Part shown: positions 26,754-34,290 of the stretch, one piece after another
Numbering within the stretch: position 1 is the stretch's first letter
Layout: each line of letters starts with the position of its first letter
DNA from: Planctomycetota bacterium
GTDB taxonomy: Bacteria; Planctomycetota; SZUA-567; H5-PLA8
NCBI GenBank assembly: GCA_015075375.1
Contig: JABTUM010000001.1
Location: 181,201 to 245,200, forward strand
Length of the DNA: 64,000 nt
Reading direction: 5' to 3'
The notes under the pieces: model-generated
What the model was told of the DNA's origin: nothing
The model's database searches: none
What the model saw: only the letters and a program-made list of their open reading frames with translations
Translations under genes and position numbers: made by a program

Positions 26754-27197
26754 TCAAAGCCCCGCTTTCGCGCGCAGAGCGGCGTAACTCTTTTCGTCGC
26801 TCAGGTCGTTCTCCACCGGCAGTTCGCAGGCCGCCCACCCTTTGATAAAGGTGATCCCCGGCGGGAGTGCGCGGCCGTGGAAGCCGCCGTTCACGTTCCA
26901 AAGCTGCGTGTAACCGGCCTGCGCGAGGAACTGGCAAGCCGCCGCCGAACGCCCCCCGCTGCGGCAGCCCACGAGGAGCGCGGTCTGCTTCGAAAAATGG
27001 GCTTCCACGACGCGTACGAACTCAGGGTTGGGCGTCATCTGCCCCGTGCCTGGATCGCGAATCATCACCGGCACGTTGCGCGCGCCGGCGGGATGGCCTT
27101 GGGCAAATTCTTCAACGGTGCGCACGTCCAGGTACACGTAGCCGCCTTGGTTGAGCAGCTTGTGCGCCTGGAGCGGATCGATCTCTTCGAAATCCAT
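26754..27197 (-). CDS. Rhodanese-domain protein
   Basis: 147 residues from ATG 27197, chosen because AAGGA lies 8 bases upstream; ATGs at 27206 and 27233 are alternatives. Single rhodanese domain: VYLDVRTVEEFAQGHPAGARNVP (CH2A-like), LLVGCRSGGRSAAACQFL with the catalytic Cys at 78 and the CRSGGRS loop, and NVNGGFHGR near the end. Single-domain rhodaneses carry sulfane sulfur. The loop is of the sulfurtransferase length (six residues), not the seven-residue phosphatase type. It is upstream of the DUF5990-like gene. Confidence 0.9.
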   Translation of the reverse strand: MDFEEIDPLQAHKLLNQGGYVYLDVRTVEEFAQGHPAGARNVPVMIRDPGTGQMTPNPEFVRVVEAHFSKQTALLVGCRSGGRSAAACQFLAQAGYTQLWNVNGGFHGRALPPGITFIKGWAACELPVENDLSDEKSYAALRAKAGL

Positions 27198-27289
27198 AGG
27201 AAGCATCCTTGAGCGATTGGAGGACGGTTTCAACCGGCTGCATTAAGCATACGTCATGACCGGCGCCTGCCGCAACGCGTCCTAATTTA

Positions 27290-27327
27290 GTGTATATTTG
27301 ACACGAAATGAGCAAACCCGGTAAGAT
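27290..27327 (+). promoter_or_regulatory. nadA promoter with overlapping dyad
   Basis: TTGACA at 27298-27303 (perfect -35) is separated by 18 bases from TAAGAT at 27322-27327 (4 of 6 to -10). The dyad GTGT-N7-ACAC (27290-27304) overlaps the -35 box, a typical repressor position. The nadA start is about 77 bases downstream. Confidence 0.6.
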
Positions 27328-27404
27328 AGCGTTGCAGGCGAAGGCGTTTGCCGCCGGGGCTTCACCGCAGCATACTGGCGGCGCCGACAGCGAGGAATTC
27401 GACC

Positions 27405-28481
27405 ATGAGCGGACCGTTCACGTACCCCGAAACCGTCCCGGCCATGCACGCGCATTTGCGTGAACGGCTCAAGGATGTGGTGCCCGATTTCGAGCTGAAG
27501 CTAAAAGCCGAAGTTGCCGTCGAGGTCAACCGCCTCAAGCGCGAGAAAAACGCGATCATCCTTGGGCATAACTATATGGAGCCGGCGCTTTTCCACAGCG
27601 TGCCGGACTACACCGGCGACAGCCTGTACCTCGCCCGTGTCAGCGCCAAGGCGCAGGCCCAGACCATCGTCTTCTGCGGCGTGAAGTTCATGGCCGAGAC
27701 GGCCAAGAGCCTGAATCCCACGCGCAAGGTGCTGCTCCCGTCGGCCAAGGGCGGCTGCTCCCTGGCCGAGAGCATCACCGCCGCCGAGGTGCGCGAACTA
27801 AAAGCGCTTTACCCCGGCGTGCCCAGCGTGACCTACGTGAACTGCTACCAGGAAGTGAAAGCCGAGGTCGACTACGTCTGCACCAGCGGAAACGCCGAGG
27901 AGGTGGTGAAGCATATCCTCGCGCAGGGGCACCGGAAAATCATCTTCCTGCCCGACGAGTACCTCGCCGCGAACGTGGCGCGTCAGACGGGCATGGCGAT
28001 CGTGTACCCCGAACGCAACGGGAAGCTGTCGAAGGCCGCGGAGCCTGCCGGCGCGGAGAAGGTGATGATCGGTTGGCGCGGGCGCTGCGAGGTGCACGAC
28101 AAGTTCACCGTCGGCGACGTGACCAACGCGCGCAAACAGTTCCCGGATGTCCTGGTCCTGGCGCATCCCGAATGCAGCCCCGACGTGGTCAAGGCCAGCG
28201 ATTACGCCGGCAGCACCACGCAGATGATCAAGTTCGTGGAAGAAATGAAGAGCGGACGCTACCTGCTGCTCACCGAATGTACCATGGGCGACAACATCGC
28301 TTCGCGGAACCCGCAACGCGAGATGATCCGGCTTTGCAGCGTGCGCTGCCCGCACATGAACGAGATCTCGCTTGAAGAGACGCTCGAATCGCTGCGCCAC
28401 GACCGCTACGAGATCACCGTCGACGAAGATGTGCGCCTGCGCAGCATGACCAGCCTGGAGCGGATGCTCGCGATCGGGTAG
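27405..28481 (+). CDS. nadA: Quinolinate synthase A
   Basis: 358 residues; ATG at 27405 with GAGGAA about 8 bases upstream. NadA condenses iminoaspartate (from NadB) and dihydroxyacetone phosphate to quinolinate in NAD synthesis, with a 4Fe-4S cluster. Visible: AIILGHNYMEP, FCGVKFMAETAKSL, TYVNCYQEVKAEVDYVCTSGNA, LAHPECSP, LTECTMGDN and CSVRCPHMNEISLEETLESL, which supply the cluster cysteines and substrate residues. nadB and nadC are not in the window. It is a single-gene transcript, with a promoter upstream and a terminator downstream. Confidence 0.97.
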   Translation: MSGPFTYPETVPAMHAHLRERLKDVVPDFELKLKAEVAVEVNRLKREKNAIILGHNYMEPALFHSVPDYTGDSLYLARVSAKAQAQTIVFCGVKFMAETAKSLNPTRKVLLPSAKGGCSLAESITAAEVRELKALYPGVPSVTYVNCYQEVKAEVDYVCTSGNAEEVVKHILAQGHRKIIFLPDEYLAANVARQTGMAIVYPERNGKLSKAAEPAGAEKVMIGWRGRCEVHDKFTVGDVTNARKQFPDVLVLAHPECSPDVVKASDYAGSTTQMIKFVEEMKSGRYLLLTECTMGDNIASRNPQREMIRLCSVRCPHMNEISLEETLESLRHDRYEITVDEDVRLRSMTSLERMLAIG

Positions 28482-28509
28482 CCGTTGCGAACCGCCGACC
28501 CAAACAAAA

Positions 28510-28540
28510 ACGGCAAAGGCCCCTGCGGAGCCTTTGCCGT
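28510..28540 (-). terminator. Intrinsic terminator (minus strand, probably bidirectional)
   Basis: A perfect 11-bp stem (28510-28520 with 28530-28540) has a 9-base loop; on the minus strand it is followed at once by TTTTTGTTTG. It lies between the ends of nadA (+) and the 111-residue gene (-), whose stop is 24 bases away. On the plus strand a T-run comes 8 bases later. Confidence 0.85.
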
Positions 28541-28563
28541 ATTCGCGTTTTTCGCTTCAATCC

Positions 28564-28899
28564 TTACGCCCGCAGCCAACTCCAAGCGCGGCGCAGCGCT
28601 TCCGTCACGCGGCGGCCTGGTTTCATGGCTTCGGCGGCCTGCATCGCGCGGCTGGCTTCTTCGCGCTCCCGGCGCAACCTGCGGGCCGGGCGCAAGCGCG
28701 GCAGCGTCTGAATCCGGCGCAGCGCTTTGAAGACCGTGTTCGCGTCGCCGTAGTTCGAATCTTCGGGCTCGTTCAGCAGGTCGGGGCCGATGGCCGCCAG
28801 TTCGCCGCGCGATAGGAGGACCGTATCCTGCGGGCCGGGCAACGCGGCGAAGAGCGCTTCGGTTTTCGCTCGATGGTCGCCGTACCGGTGCGCGGACAT
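28564..28899 (-). CDS. Small hypothetical protein
   Basis: 111 residues, predicted from its very good ribosome site: AGGAGG ends 6 bases before the ATG at 28899. I do not recognise it. The N-terminal half is acidic/neutral (TEALFAALPGPQDTVLLSRGELAAIGPDLLNEPED), the C-terminal half is very basic and helical (RLRPARRLRREREEASRAMQAAEAMKPGRRV), possibly nucleic-acid binding. It ends next to a strong terminator, so it is an isolated gene. No transmembrane segment or signal peptide. Confidence 0.6.
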   Translation of the reverse strand: MSAHRYGDHRAKTEALFAALPGPQDTVLLSRGELAAIGPDLLNEPEDSNYGDANTVFKALRRIQTLPRLRPARRLRREREEASRAMQAAEAMKPGRRVTEALRRAWSWLRA

Positions 28900-28973
28900 G
28901 GCATGCCTCCTGGACAGGGGATTCACCCTGATCCACCCGATTCCTTTGATTGGGGTGGGATTCGTTTCGGTTG

Positions 28974-28995
28974 GGGGCCTTTTCTGCGCGGCCCC
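28974..28995. other. Small stem-loop in the 28900-29184 spacer
   Basis: GGGGCC (28974-28979) can pair with GGCCCC (28990-28995) across a 10-base loop. The rest of this 285-base spacer shows no open frame with a ribosome site. A shorter GGGG-CAA-CCCC-type hairpin near 29087-29097 follows the phosphoesterase stop on the minus strand. Confidence 0.3.
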
Positions 28996-29184
28996 TTGAC
29001 TTCTGTCTTCCAATCTTTCTTACACCGTGGGCGGGGACACGTTGAACCTTTTTGCTCTAATTTCACCGGCTCCGTGCGGCCAAACCTTGGGGTTGCCCCT
29101 AACACCACAGGTGCAACCAAGCTTTCAACGGCAAATAGGCTGTGGAAGCTGAAAGGTGAAGGCGCGGCGGGTCAGGCGGAGCTG

Positions 29185-30039
29185 TTACAAGCCTTTGCCC
29201 AAGCGGTCGGCCAGGCGGTCGGCCAATTCGGGAACGGCGCGGATCTTCTTTTGGGTGGTCTCGACGTCGTACTTCACGCGGCGGTAGCGGACGCGGTGGC
29301 CGTCGAACAGAACGTAGCATGCATCCGGATTGTGATCGCGAGGTTGGCCCACGGCGCCGATGTTGACGATGGTCTTCTCGCCCGAAGGCAGGTCGTAGGT
29401 CAGGTCTTTCAGTTCGGCGGGCTTGATCCACTTGTACTCGTGGTTCGCAATGCCGGGGCGGTGGCTGTGTCCGACGAAGCAGACCCAATCGAACTTCTCA
29501 AACATCTCGACGACCTTCTGGCTGGGCCCGAAGCCCATATCCTGAAAGTCTTCTTCGAGGACGTATTCCATGAGCGGATCGCGCGGCGAGGCGTGGACGT
29601 ACATCGCGTCGCCTTCCTGCCGCATCGCGGGCAGGTTCTCGAGCCAGCGCCAGCGCGCGACTTTGCCCGGAAGGCTGAACAGCCCCGGACGCATGAAACT
29701 GCGCTGCCAGGCGGCCGCGCGCGCGGCCATCTCGTTGAAACCCACTGCGTGCGACATGAACATCGCCGCGTCGTGGTTCCCGCAGAGGCTCCAGCGAGCC
29801 ACCTTGCGCACCAGCTTCAGGCATTCAACGGGATTGGGGCCGTAACCGACGACATCGCCCAGGCAGACGATCTCATCGACCTTCTGCTGTTCGATATCCT
29901 TCAGCACCGCCACGAAGGCTTCGATGTTGCCGTGAATGTCGCTGATAACCGCGCGCAGTCCGTGCACGCCATTGCGGCTCGCCGAACCGTTCGACGCGGC
30001 GGGCTGCTCAGGAGACGGCGCGGACGGCTGCTCGGACAT
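29185..30039 (-). CDS. Metallophosphoesterase (YfcE/Vps29-like type)
   Basis: 284 residues. Calcineurin-like motifs: VISDIHGNIEAF, CLGDVVGYGPNP, LCGNHDAAMFM, YVHASPRDP, FVGHSHRPG and NIGAVGQPRD. A 27-residue Pro/Ser-rich N-terminus precedes the core. These enzymes include phosphodiesterases of unknown substrate. It is clearly paralogous to the protein at 31914-32699, which shares VGYGP, GNHD, VHASPRDPL, EYV, MGFGPSQK and VGQPRDH. It starts 22 bases after the stop of a 48-residue basic protein, a likely two-gene transcript. Confidence 0.9.
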   Translation of the reverse strand: MSEQPSAPSPEQPAASNGSASRNGVHGLRAVISDIHGNIEAFVAVLKDIEQQKVDEIVCLGDVVGYGPNPVECLKLVRKVARWSLCGNHDAAMFMSHAVGFNEMAARAAAWQRSFMRPGLFSLPGKVARWRWLENLPAMRQEGDAMYVHASPRDPLMEYVLEEDFQDMGFGPSQKVVEMFEKFDWVCFVGHSHRPGIANHEYKWIKPAELKDLTYDLPSGEKTIVNIGAVGQPRDHNPDACYVLFDGHRVRYRRVKYDVETTQKKIRAVPELADRLADRLGKGL

Positions 30040-30061
30040 CCGGCGGATCCAGGGGTTACGG

Positions 30062-30208
30062 TTAGGCTTCGGCCGGCTTAATGAAGCGGACCTTCTTCCG
30101 TCCGTTGGTGCGCTCCACCACGCGCAGGAAACCTTCGGCCTTCTTCTTCTTGGCCCGGCGCTTCCGCTTGAGGCGAATTTCCATGCGACGACGTTCGTTG
30201 TTAGGCAA
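30062..30208 (-). CDS. Small very basic protein (48 residues)
   Basis: A 48-residue frame starting with TTG at 30208, with AAGGAG 8 bases upstream, and ending in TAA at 30062-30064; an in-frame ATG would give 40 residues. The sequence is extremely basic at the N-terminus (MEIRLKRKRRAKKKKAEGF), followed by LRVVERTNGRKKVRFIKPAEA. The mix of a poly-basic arm and a short beta-like tail resembles small ribosomal proteins or RNA-binding peptides, but I cannot assign a family. It is upstream of the phosphoesterase and likely cotranscribed with it. Confidence 0.6.
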   Translation of the reverse strand: MPNNERRRMEIRLKRKRRAKKKKAEGFLRVVERTNGRKKVRFIKPAEA

Positions 30209-30368
30209 CTGCCTGTCTCCTTGCGAATCCTGTTAACCCTATTGCACTTAACGGTTACAGCGATTCGTGATTCTTTCAGAACGATCCCCGAAACGCAAGC
30301 AGCGTTTTGGAGCTCCCGGCAGCATCTCGCGCGCTAAAGCCTCTGTATAGTGTGCATCGGCACGGGTT

Positions 30369-30387
30369 TTGGATTTCCTCCATCCAA
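30369..30387. promoter_or_regulatory. Interrupted palindrome TTGGAT-N7-ATCCAA
   Basis: A perfect 6-bp dyad with 7-base spacer in the upstream region of the STN/HEAT gene. A second dyad with the same spacing is centred 43 bp downstream (30411-30431). Candidate regulator sites or an mRNA hairpin. Confidence 0.35.
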
Positions 30388-30410
30388 CTTCATGGGATAT
30401 TCCGTCCTAC

Positions 30411-30431
30411 ATGTGCAATCCGACTGCACAT
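30411..30431. promoter_or_regulatory. Interrupted palindrome ATGTGCA-N7-TGCACAT
   Basis: A perfect 7-bp dyad with 7-base spacer, ending 8 bases upstream of the AAGGAG ribosome site at 30440-30445. In RNA it would form a hairpin close to the start codon. Confidence 0.4.
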
Positions 30432-30452
30432 CCCACGGTAAGGAGCTCCACT

Positions 30453-31904
30453 ATGCCTAGCTTATTGTCCATTCTAAAGATACGGCCCCTGGCTTGGGGA
30501 CTCCTGGCGTTGGTCGCGGGTTGGGGTATGTCGCGAAGTGCGGTGGCCGAAGAAGCCGCTCCCAAGGTAGTGGAGGTAAAAACGCTCCTTGAGCAGCTTC
30601 GCGCCGACGATCCGGATCGGCGTACCAACGCTCGCAAGGCCCTGATCAATAAAGGCGAGGCCATTCGCGAAGCCGTGCAGGAAGCGCTTAAGAATTCCGA
30701 CGCGGACCTGGATTACCAGTCCCAGCTCAACGGACTGCTGAACGAACTGGGACTGAACGAGGCTCTCAAGCGCTACGACGTGCCGAAGCGCGTGACGCTC
30801 AAGGTGGAAGGCGCGACGGTTCAGGAGGTCCTGGATAAACTGAAAGAGCATTACGGCTGGAGCGTCGCCGCAGCCGGCGTAAGCGAGAAAAAGGTCACGC
30901 TGGACCTTAAAGAGGTGATGTTCTTCGAAGCGCTGGAAGCTTTGCGGCAAGCGGCGGGGCTGGGGTACCAGATCAAACAGGGCTTCGTTGGCGCCGAAGC
31001 GGACGGTGAATTGCCGGTCTCGCTGTGCGATCTGGGCGAGCGCGGCGTGGCGCTCGCGCAAGCGCGCGGACCGATGCTGCTCATCTTCGCCAAGGTTCGC
31101 AGCCATTCCCAAGGTGAGTTCGATCTGATGCAGGGCCAAGGCTCGGAGAACGCATCGCGGACCCTGGAAGGCGCGGTGGTCACCGAACCCGGACTGCCGG
31201 TCCAGAATTTCAATATCGCCGAGCAGTCCTTCCTGCAGCCCGACGGGACCGAGGCGGCGGCGAACGACCAGCGCAACGGGATGCGCAGCGGCGGCTTCGA
31301 GATGCACGGCACCAAAGGAGTGTACACGGTCCAGTCCACGCTGCCCGCGGGGGCGGACGTTAAGGGCCCGTTGACCTGGAAGGGCGAAGTGAAAGTCGAA
31401 GTACCGCTGAAGGTCCAGAAGCGCACCTTCGATGTGGCCGCCGAAGCGGGGAAGCAGATTCAGATCGGCAACGGCGTGCTGATTTTCCAGAAGCCCACCA
31501 AATCGGGCGCGCGCTGGGAAGTCGCCTTCACGGCCTCGGGCCAGGCCGGGGAACTATTCGGCGGCAGGCAGCGCGGCATGGGCATGAATATAGCCATGAT
31601 GCGCGCAGTGGCCGTGGGCGGCGGCGCGGCGGCCGGCGGCGCGGACAAGCCGGCAATTCCCGAAAACGCCGAAGGGATGTTCTGGCTCGATGCCGACGGC
31701 AAACTGCTCGGCGGCGGACACAGCGCCAGCGGCAACGGCCAGTCGTGGGACGTGAAGATGAATCTGCAGAACGAGCCCAAGACGCTGGTGCTGCAGTGGG
31801 TCGAAGACCGCGCGAACCGGGCCTACCGCTTCGAACTGCCGGGGATCCCGCTGCGTCCAGACGCGCCGGCCGAAACACCGAAGACCGAGGCCGAGCAGAA
31901 ATAG
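30453..31904 (+). CDS. Exported STN/secretin-like domain protein with HEAT-like region
   Basis: 483 residues from ATG 30453, chosen because AAGGAG lies 7 bases upstream and a signal peptide follows (IRPLAWGLLALVAGWGMSRSAVAE). Residues about 35-90 form helical repeats (LLEQLRADDPDRRTNARKALINKG), then RVTLKVEGATVQEVLDKLKEHYGW with VTLDLKEVMFFEALEALRQAAGLGY, the pattern of an STN/secretin short domain. The C-terminal half is beta-rich (TFDVAAEAGKQIQIGNGVLIFQKP; MFWLDADGKLLGGGHSASGNG). Predicted to be exported. STN domains usually pair with secretins or TonB-dependent receptors; none is nearby. Function unknown. Confidence 0.72.
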   Translation: MPSLLSILKIRPLAWGLLALVAGWGMSRSAVAEEAAPKVVEVKTLLEQLRADDPDRRTNARKALINKGEAIREAVQEALKNSDADLDYQSQLNGLLNELGLNEALKRYDVPKRVTLKVEGATVQEVLDKLKEHYGWSVAAAGVSEKKVTLDLKEVMFFEALEALRQAAGLGYQIKQGFVGAEADGELPVSLCDLGERGVALAQARGPMLLIFAKVRSHSQGEFDLMQGQGSENASRTLEGAVVTEPGLPVQNFNIAEQSFLQPDGTEAAANDQRNGMRSGGFEMHGTKGVYTVQSTLPAGADVKGPLTWKGEVKVEVPLKVQKRTFDVAAEAGKQIQIGNGVLIFQKPTKSGARWEVAFTASGQAGELFGGRQRGMGMNIAMMRAVAVGGGAAAGGADKPAIPENAEGMFWLDADGKLLGGGHSASGNGQSWDVKMNLQNEPKTLVLQWVEDRANRAYRFELPGIPLRPDAPAETPKTEAEQK

Positions 31905-31913
31905 CGCCGCGTC

Positions 31914-32699
31914 TTAAACGCCGCTGGCGAGCCGCTGGCAGCTTTTCTCATGCAGGTCCGGCTTGCCTTTAAACCGCGCTTGAGCGGCGGGCACGTCGTA
32001 GGGCACGCGGCGAAAACGAATGGTTCGCGCCTCCGTGTCGTAGATGACATAACACGAATCAGGCGTATGGTCGCGCGGCTGCCCCACCGAACCGATGTTG
32101 ATCAGCGTCTTCTCGTTCTCGGGCAGCGTGTAGGTGTGGTCTTTCAACTCGTGCGGCTTGATCCAGTAAAAGTTCTGAGTAATCACGCCGGGCTTATGGC
32201 TGTGCCCGCAGAAGCTCAGCCACGGGATCTGCTCGAAAATCTCCACGATCTTCTGCGAAGGTCCGAAGCCCATGTCGGCCACGTCGCCTTCTTCGACGTA
32301 CTCGGTGAGCGGGTCGCGCGGCGAAGCATGGACGTACAGCACGTTCTTGTCCGTCCGCGAGGGGCTCAAGCCCTGCAGCCAATTCCAGCGCTGCCGGGCT
32401 TCGGGAAAGCTGTACCACTTGGGCAGGAGCAGGTTCTTGTGCCAAAGGATCGCCGCGCGGGCGATCTTGTTGAAACCCAGCGGCTGGGCCATGAAGAGCG
32501 CGACGTCGTGGTTGCCGCAGAGCGTCCAGGCGCAGCGCTTGCGAACCAAGTCCACGCACTCCACCGGATCGGGACCGTAGCCGACGATATCCCCGATGCA
32601 GACGATCTCGTCCACCTGCTGCTTATCGCAATCCAGCAGCGTCGTCTCCAACGCCACCACATTGGCGTGGATATCCGAGATAATGGCTTGTCGCGGCAT
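31914..32699 (-). CDS. Metallophosphoesterase, paralogue of 29185-30039
   Basis: 261 residues with the same motif order as its paralogue: IISDIHANVVALE, CIGDIVGYGPDP, LCGNHDVALFM, VHASPRDPLTEYV, SFCGHSHKPG and NIGSVGQPRD. It starts directly with the core (MPRQAIISDIHAN), lacking the Pro-rich extension. Substrate unknown. Third gene of a minus-strand row after a HAD enzyme and an SDR enzyme, with gaps of 44 and 76 bases, so cotranscription is plausible. Its stop is 10 bases from the convergent STN/HEAT gene. Confidence 0.9.
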   Translation of the reverse strand: MPRQAIISDIHANVVALETTLLDCDKQQVDEIVCIGDIVGYGPDPVECVDLVRKRCAWTLCGNHDVALFMAQPLGFNKIARAAILWHKNLLLPKWYSFPEARQRWNWLQGLSPSRTDKNVLYVHASPRDPLTEYVEEGDVADMGFGPSQKIVEIFEQIPWLSFCGHSHKPGVITQNFYWIKPHELKDHTYTLPENEKTLINIGSVGQPRDHTPDSCYVIYDTEARTIRFRRVPYDVPAAQARFKGKPDLHEKSCQRLASGV

Positions 32700-32743
32700 T
32701 CGGGCAGTCTCAGGCCCATTCCGAAACCTGTCAATAGCGCTAC

Positions 32744-33487
32744 TCAGCGCAACGAACGCCCGCCGTCCACCACCAGAACCTGTCCGGTGACGAATTCGGC
32801 GTTCAACAGGTAGCGCAGCGCACGCACGATATCCCCGGGCTGCCCGAGGCGGCTGAGCGGAATGCGGCGCTTCAACGCGCGCAGCGCCGCACCGGAGTAG
32901 TCCTCGGGGGGCAGTACGGTGCCGGGCGCGATGGCGTTGACCCGAATTTCAGGCGCGAGCAATTTGGCCAACCCTTGGGTTAAAGCCACCACGCCGGCCT
33001 TGGAAATCGAATACGGCACGTAGTCGCGCCACGCCTTGAAAGCCGATAGACACGCGAAATTGACGATCTGTCCGGACCCGCGCGAACGCATCTTGCGGCC
33101 CAACTGCGCCGCCAGCAGATACGGCGCCTTGAGGTTCACGTTCACGTAGCGGTCGAATTCCGCCGCATCGAGGCGCGGCAGCGGCGTCGGCGCGAAGAGC
33201 GCCGCGTTGTTCACCAGCACGTCCACGCGCCCATAGGCCTTCCACGCTTCGCGCGCCAGGCGTGTGACGCGTAAAGCCTTGGAGAGATCGCCGCGCAACA
33301 CTTTGACGCGGGTGCCCCGCGATCGCAGCACCCGCGCCAGCGCTTCCAGCTCACGCGCCGAACGATTCCCATGCAAGACCAGATCGTAGCCGTCGGCGGC
33401 GAGCGCCTCGGCCATCGCCCGCCCCAGCCGGATCGCTCCGCCGGTCACAAAGGCCACGGGCTTTTCGTGCGTCACACGGCTCGGCAT
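32744..33487 (-). CDS. SDR oxidoreductase, pteridine reductase-like
   Basis: 247 residues from ATG 33487 (GGAGAG 6 bases upstream). Rossmann SDR: TGGAIRLGRAMAEAL (15-29; pteridine reductases have TGAAKRLG), HGNRSARE typical of NADPH-binding forms, NNAA (93-96) and Y159-SIS-K163. The residue 13 before the catalytic Tyr, normally Ser (Asp in PTR1-type pteridine reductases), is Cys146, with a Ser at 148. FolM/PTR1-type enzymes reduce dihydrobiopterin or folate; this function is suggested by the nucleotide motif only. Confidence 0.85.
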   Translation of the reverse strand: MPSRVTHEKPVAFVTGGAIRLGRAMAEALAADGYDLVLHGNRSARELEALARVLRSRGTRVKVLRGDLSKALRVTRLAREAWKAYGRVDVLVNNAALFAPTPLPRLDAAEFDRYVNVNLKAPYLLAAQLGRKMRSRGSGQIVNFACLSAFKAWRDYVPYSISKAGVVALTQGLAKLLAPEIRVNAIAPGTVLPPEDYSGAALRALKRRIPLSRLGQPGDIVRALRYLLNAEFVTGQVLVVDGGRSLR

Positions 33488-33563
33488 GGCGGCTCTCCGC
33501 CCCCCGAAAGCGTTCACTCAAGACGCAGAACCCTTATCCCTGCGGCCGGCGGGTCCGCTTTAC

Positions 33564-34187
33564 CTATTCCAGACCCAGCGCTCGCAGGCCGTCCGCGACC
33601 GATTCGGGCGAGCGCGCGAGCACGGTTCGCATGCCCAGCGCGCGCGCGGCAACCAGGTTTTCTTCCAAATCGTCGACGAAGACCGCGCGGTTCGCGGCGA
33701 CGTTCATGCCGGCCAGGGTGCGGACGTAGGCCTCGGCGTCGGGCTTGCGCGCACCCAGTTCCTGGCTGCAGTAGACATGGGGCAGTTCGCGCAGGATCGG
33801 CATCCGGGCGCGCAGGTATTCCGCATGCAATACGTTGGTGTTCGAGAGCACGCCTACCTTGACCGAGCCGCCGCGATGCAGCCTCCGTGCGAGTTCCACG
33901 GTGGCATGCAACTCGTCTTTGAAGACGCCGTTCCACGCGGCGCGAAATTCGTCGAAGGAGAGCGGCCGGCCCACGAAAGTCTGGACCTGCGCGTGAAACG
34001 CGTCTGGAGCGATGGCGCCGGTCTCGAAGTCGAAAAAGTCCGTCTCGCTGAGGAAACGCTTTTGCAACTCGGACAGCGGGATCCCACCCAAGCCCCAAGC
34101 GGACATGGTGCGGCTCCAGTCGAAATCGATCAGCACGCGGCCGAGGTCGAAGATCACGGCGTCGAGTTCGAGGTCGCTTCGAGTCAT
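33564..34187 (-). CDS. HAD-superfamily hydrolase, YihX-like
   Basis: 207 residues. HAD motif I FDLGRVLIDFDWSRTM has Gly in place of the second Asp, as in the YihX subfamily (alpha-D-glucose-1-phosphate phosphatase), so this is a subfamily feature, not a defect. Motif II LSNTNV, motif III K in ARKPDAEAYV, and motif IV FVDDLEENLVAARALGM are present. The cap (residues about 15-85) is helical and small. It is upstream of the SDR gene. The substrate may be a sugar phosphate. Confidence 0.87.
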   Translation of the reverse strand: MTRSDLELDAVIFDLGRVLIDFDWSRTMSAWGLGGIPLSELQKRFLSETDFFDFETGAIAPDAFHAQVQTFVGRPLSFDEFRAAWNGVFKDELHATVELARRLHRGGSVKVGVLSNTNVLHAEYLRARMPILRELPHVYCSQELGARKPDAEAYVRTLAGMNVAANRAVFVDDLEENLVAARALGMRTVLARSPESVADGLRALGLE

Positions 34188-34290
34188 GCGCTTATATTAA
34201 ACGCGGCGGACTTCTTGAGCGTGAGCTTTTCGGCGGCTTGGCGTAAGATGTTCCGGTCAGCCACCAGCGACCGGGAGCCCGCGCGGCGCG

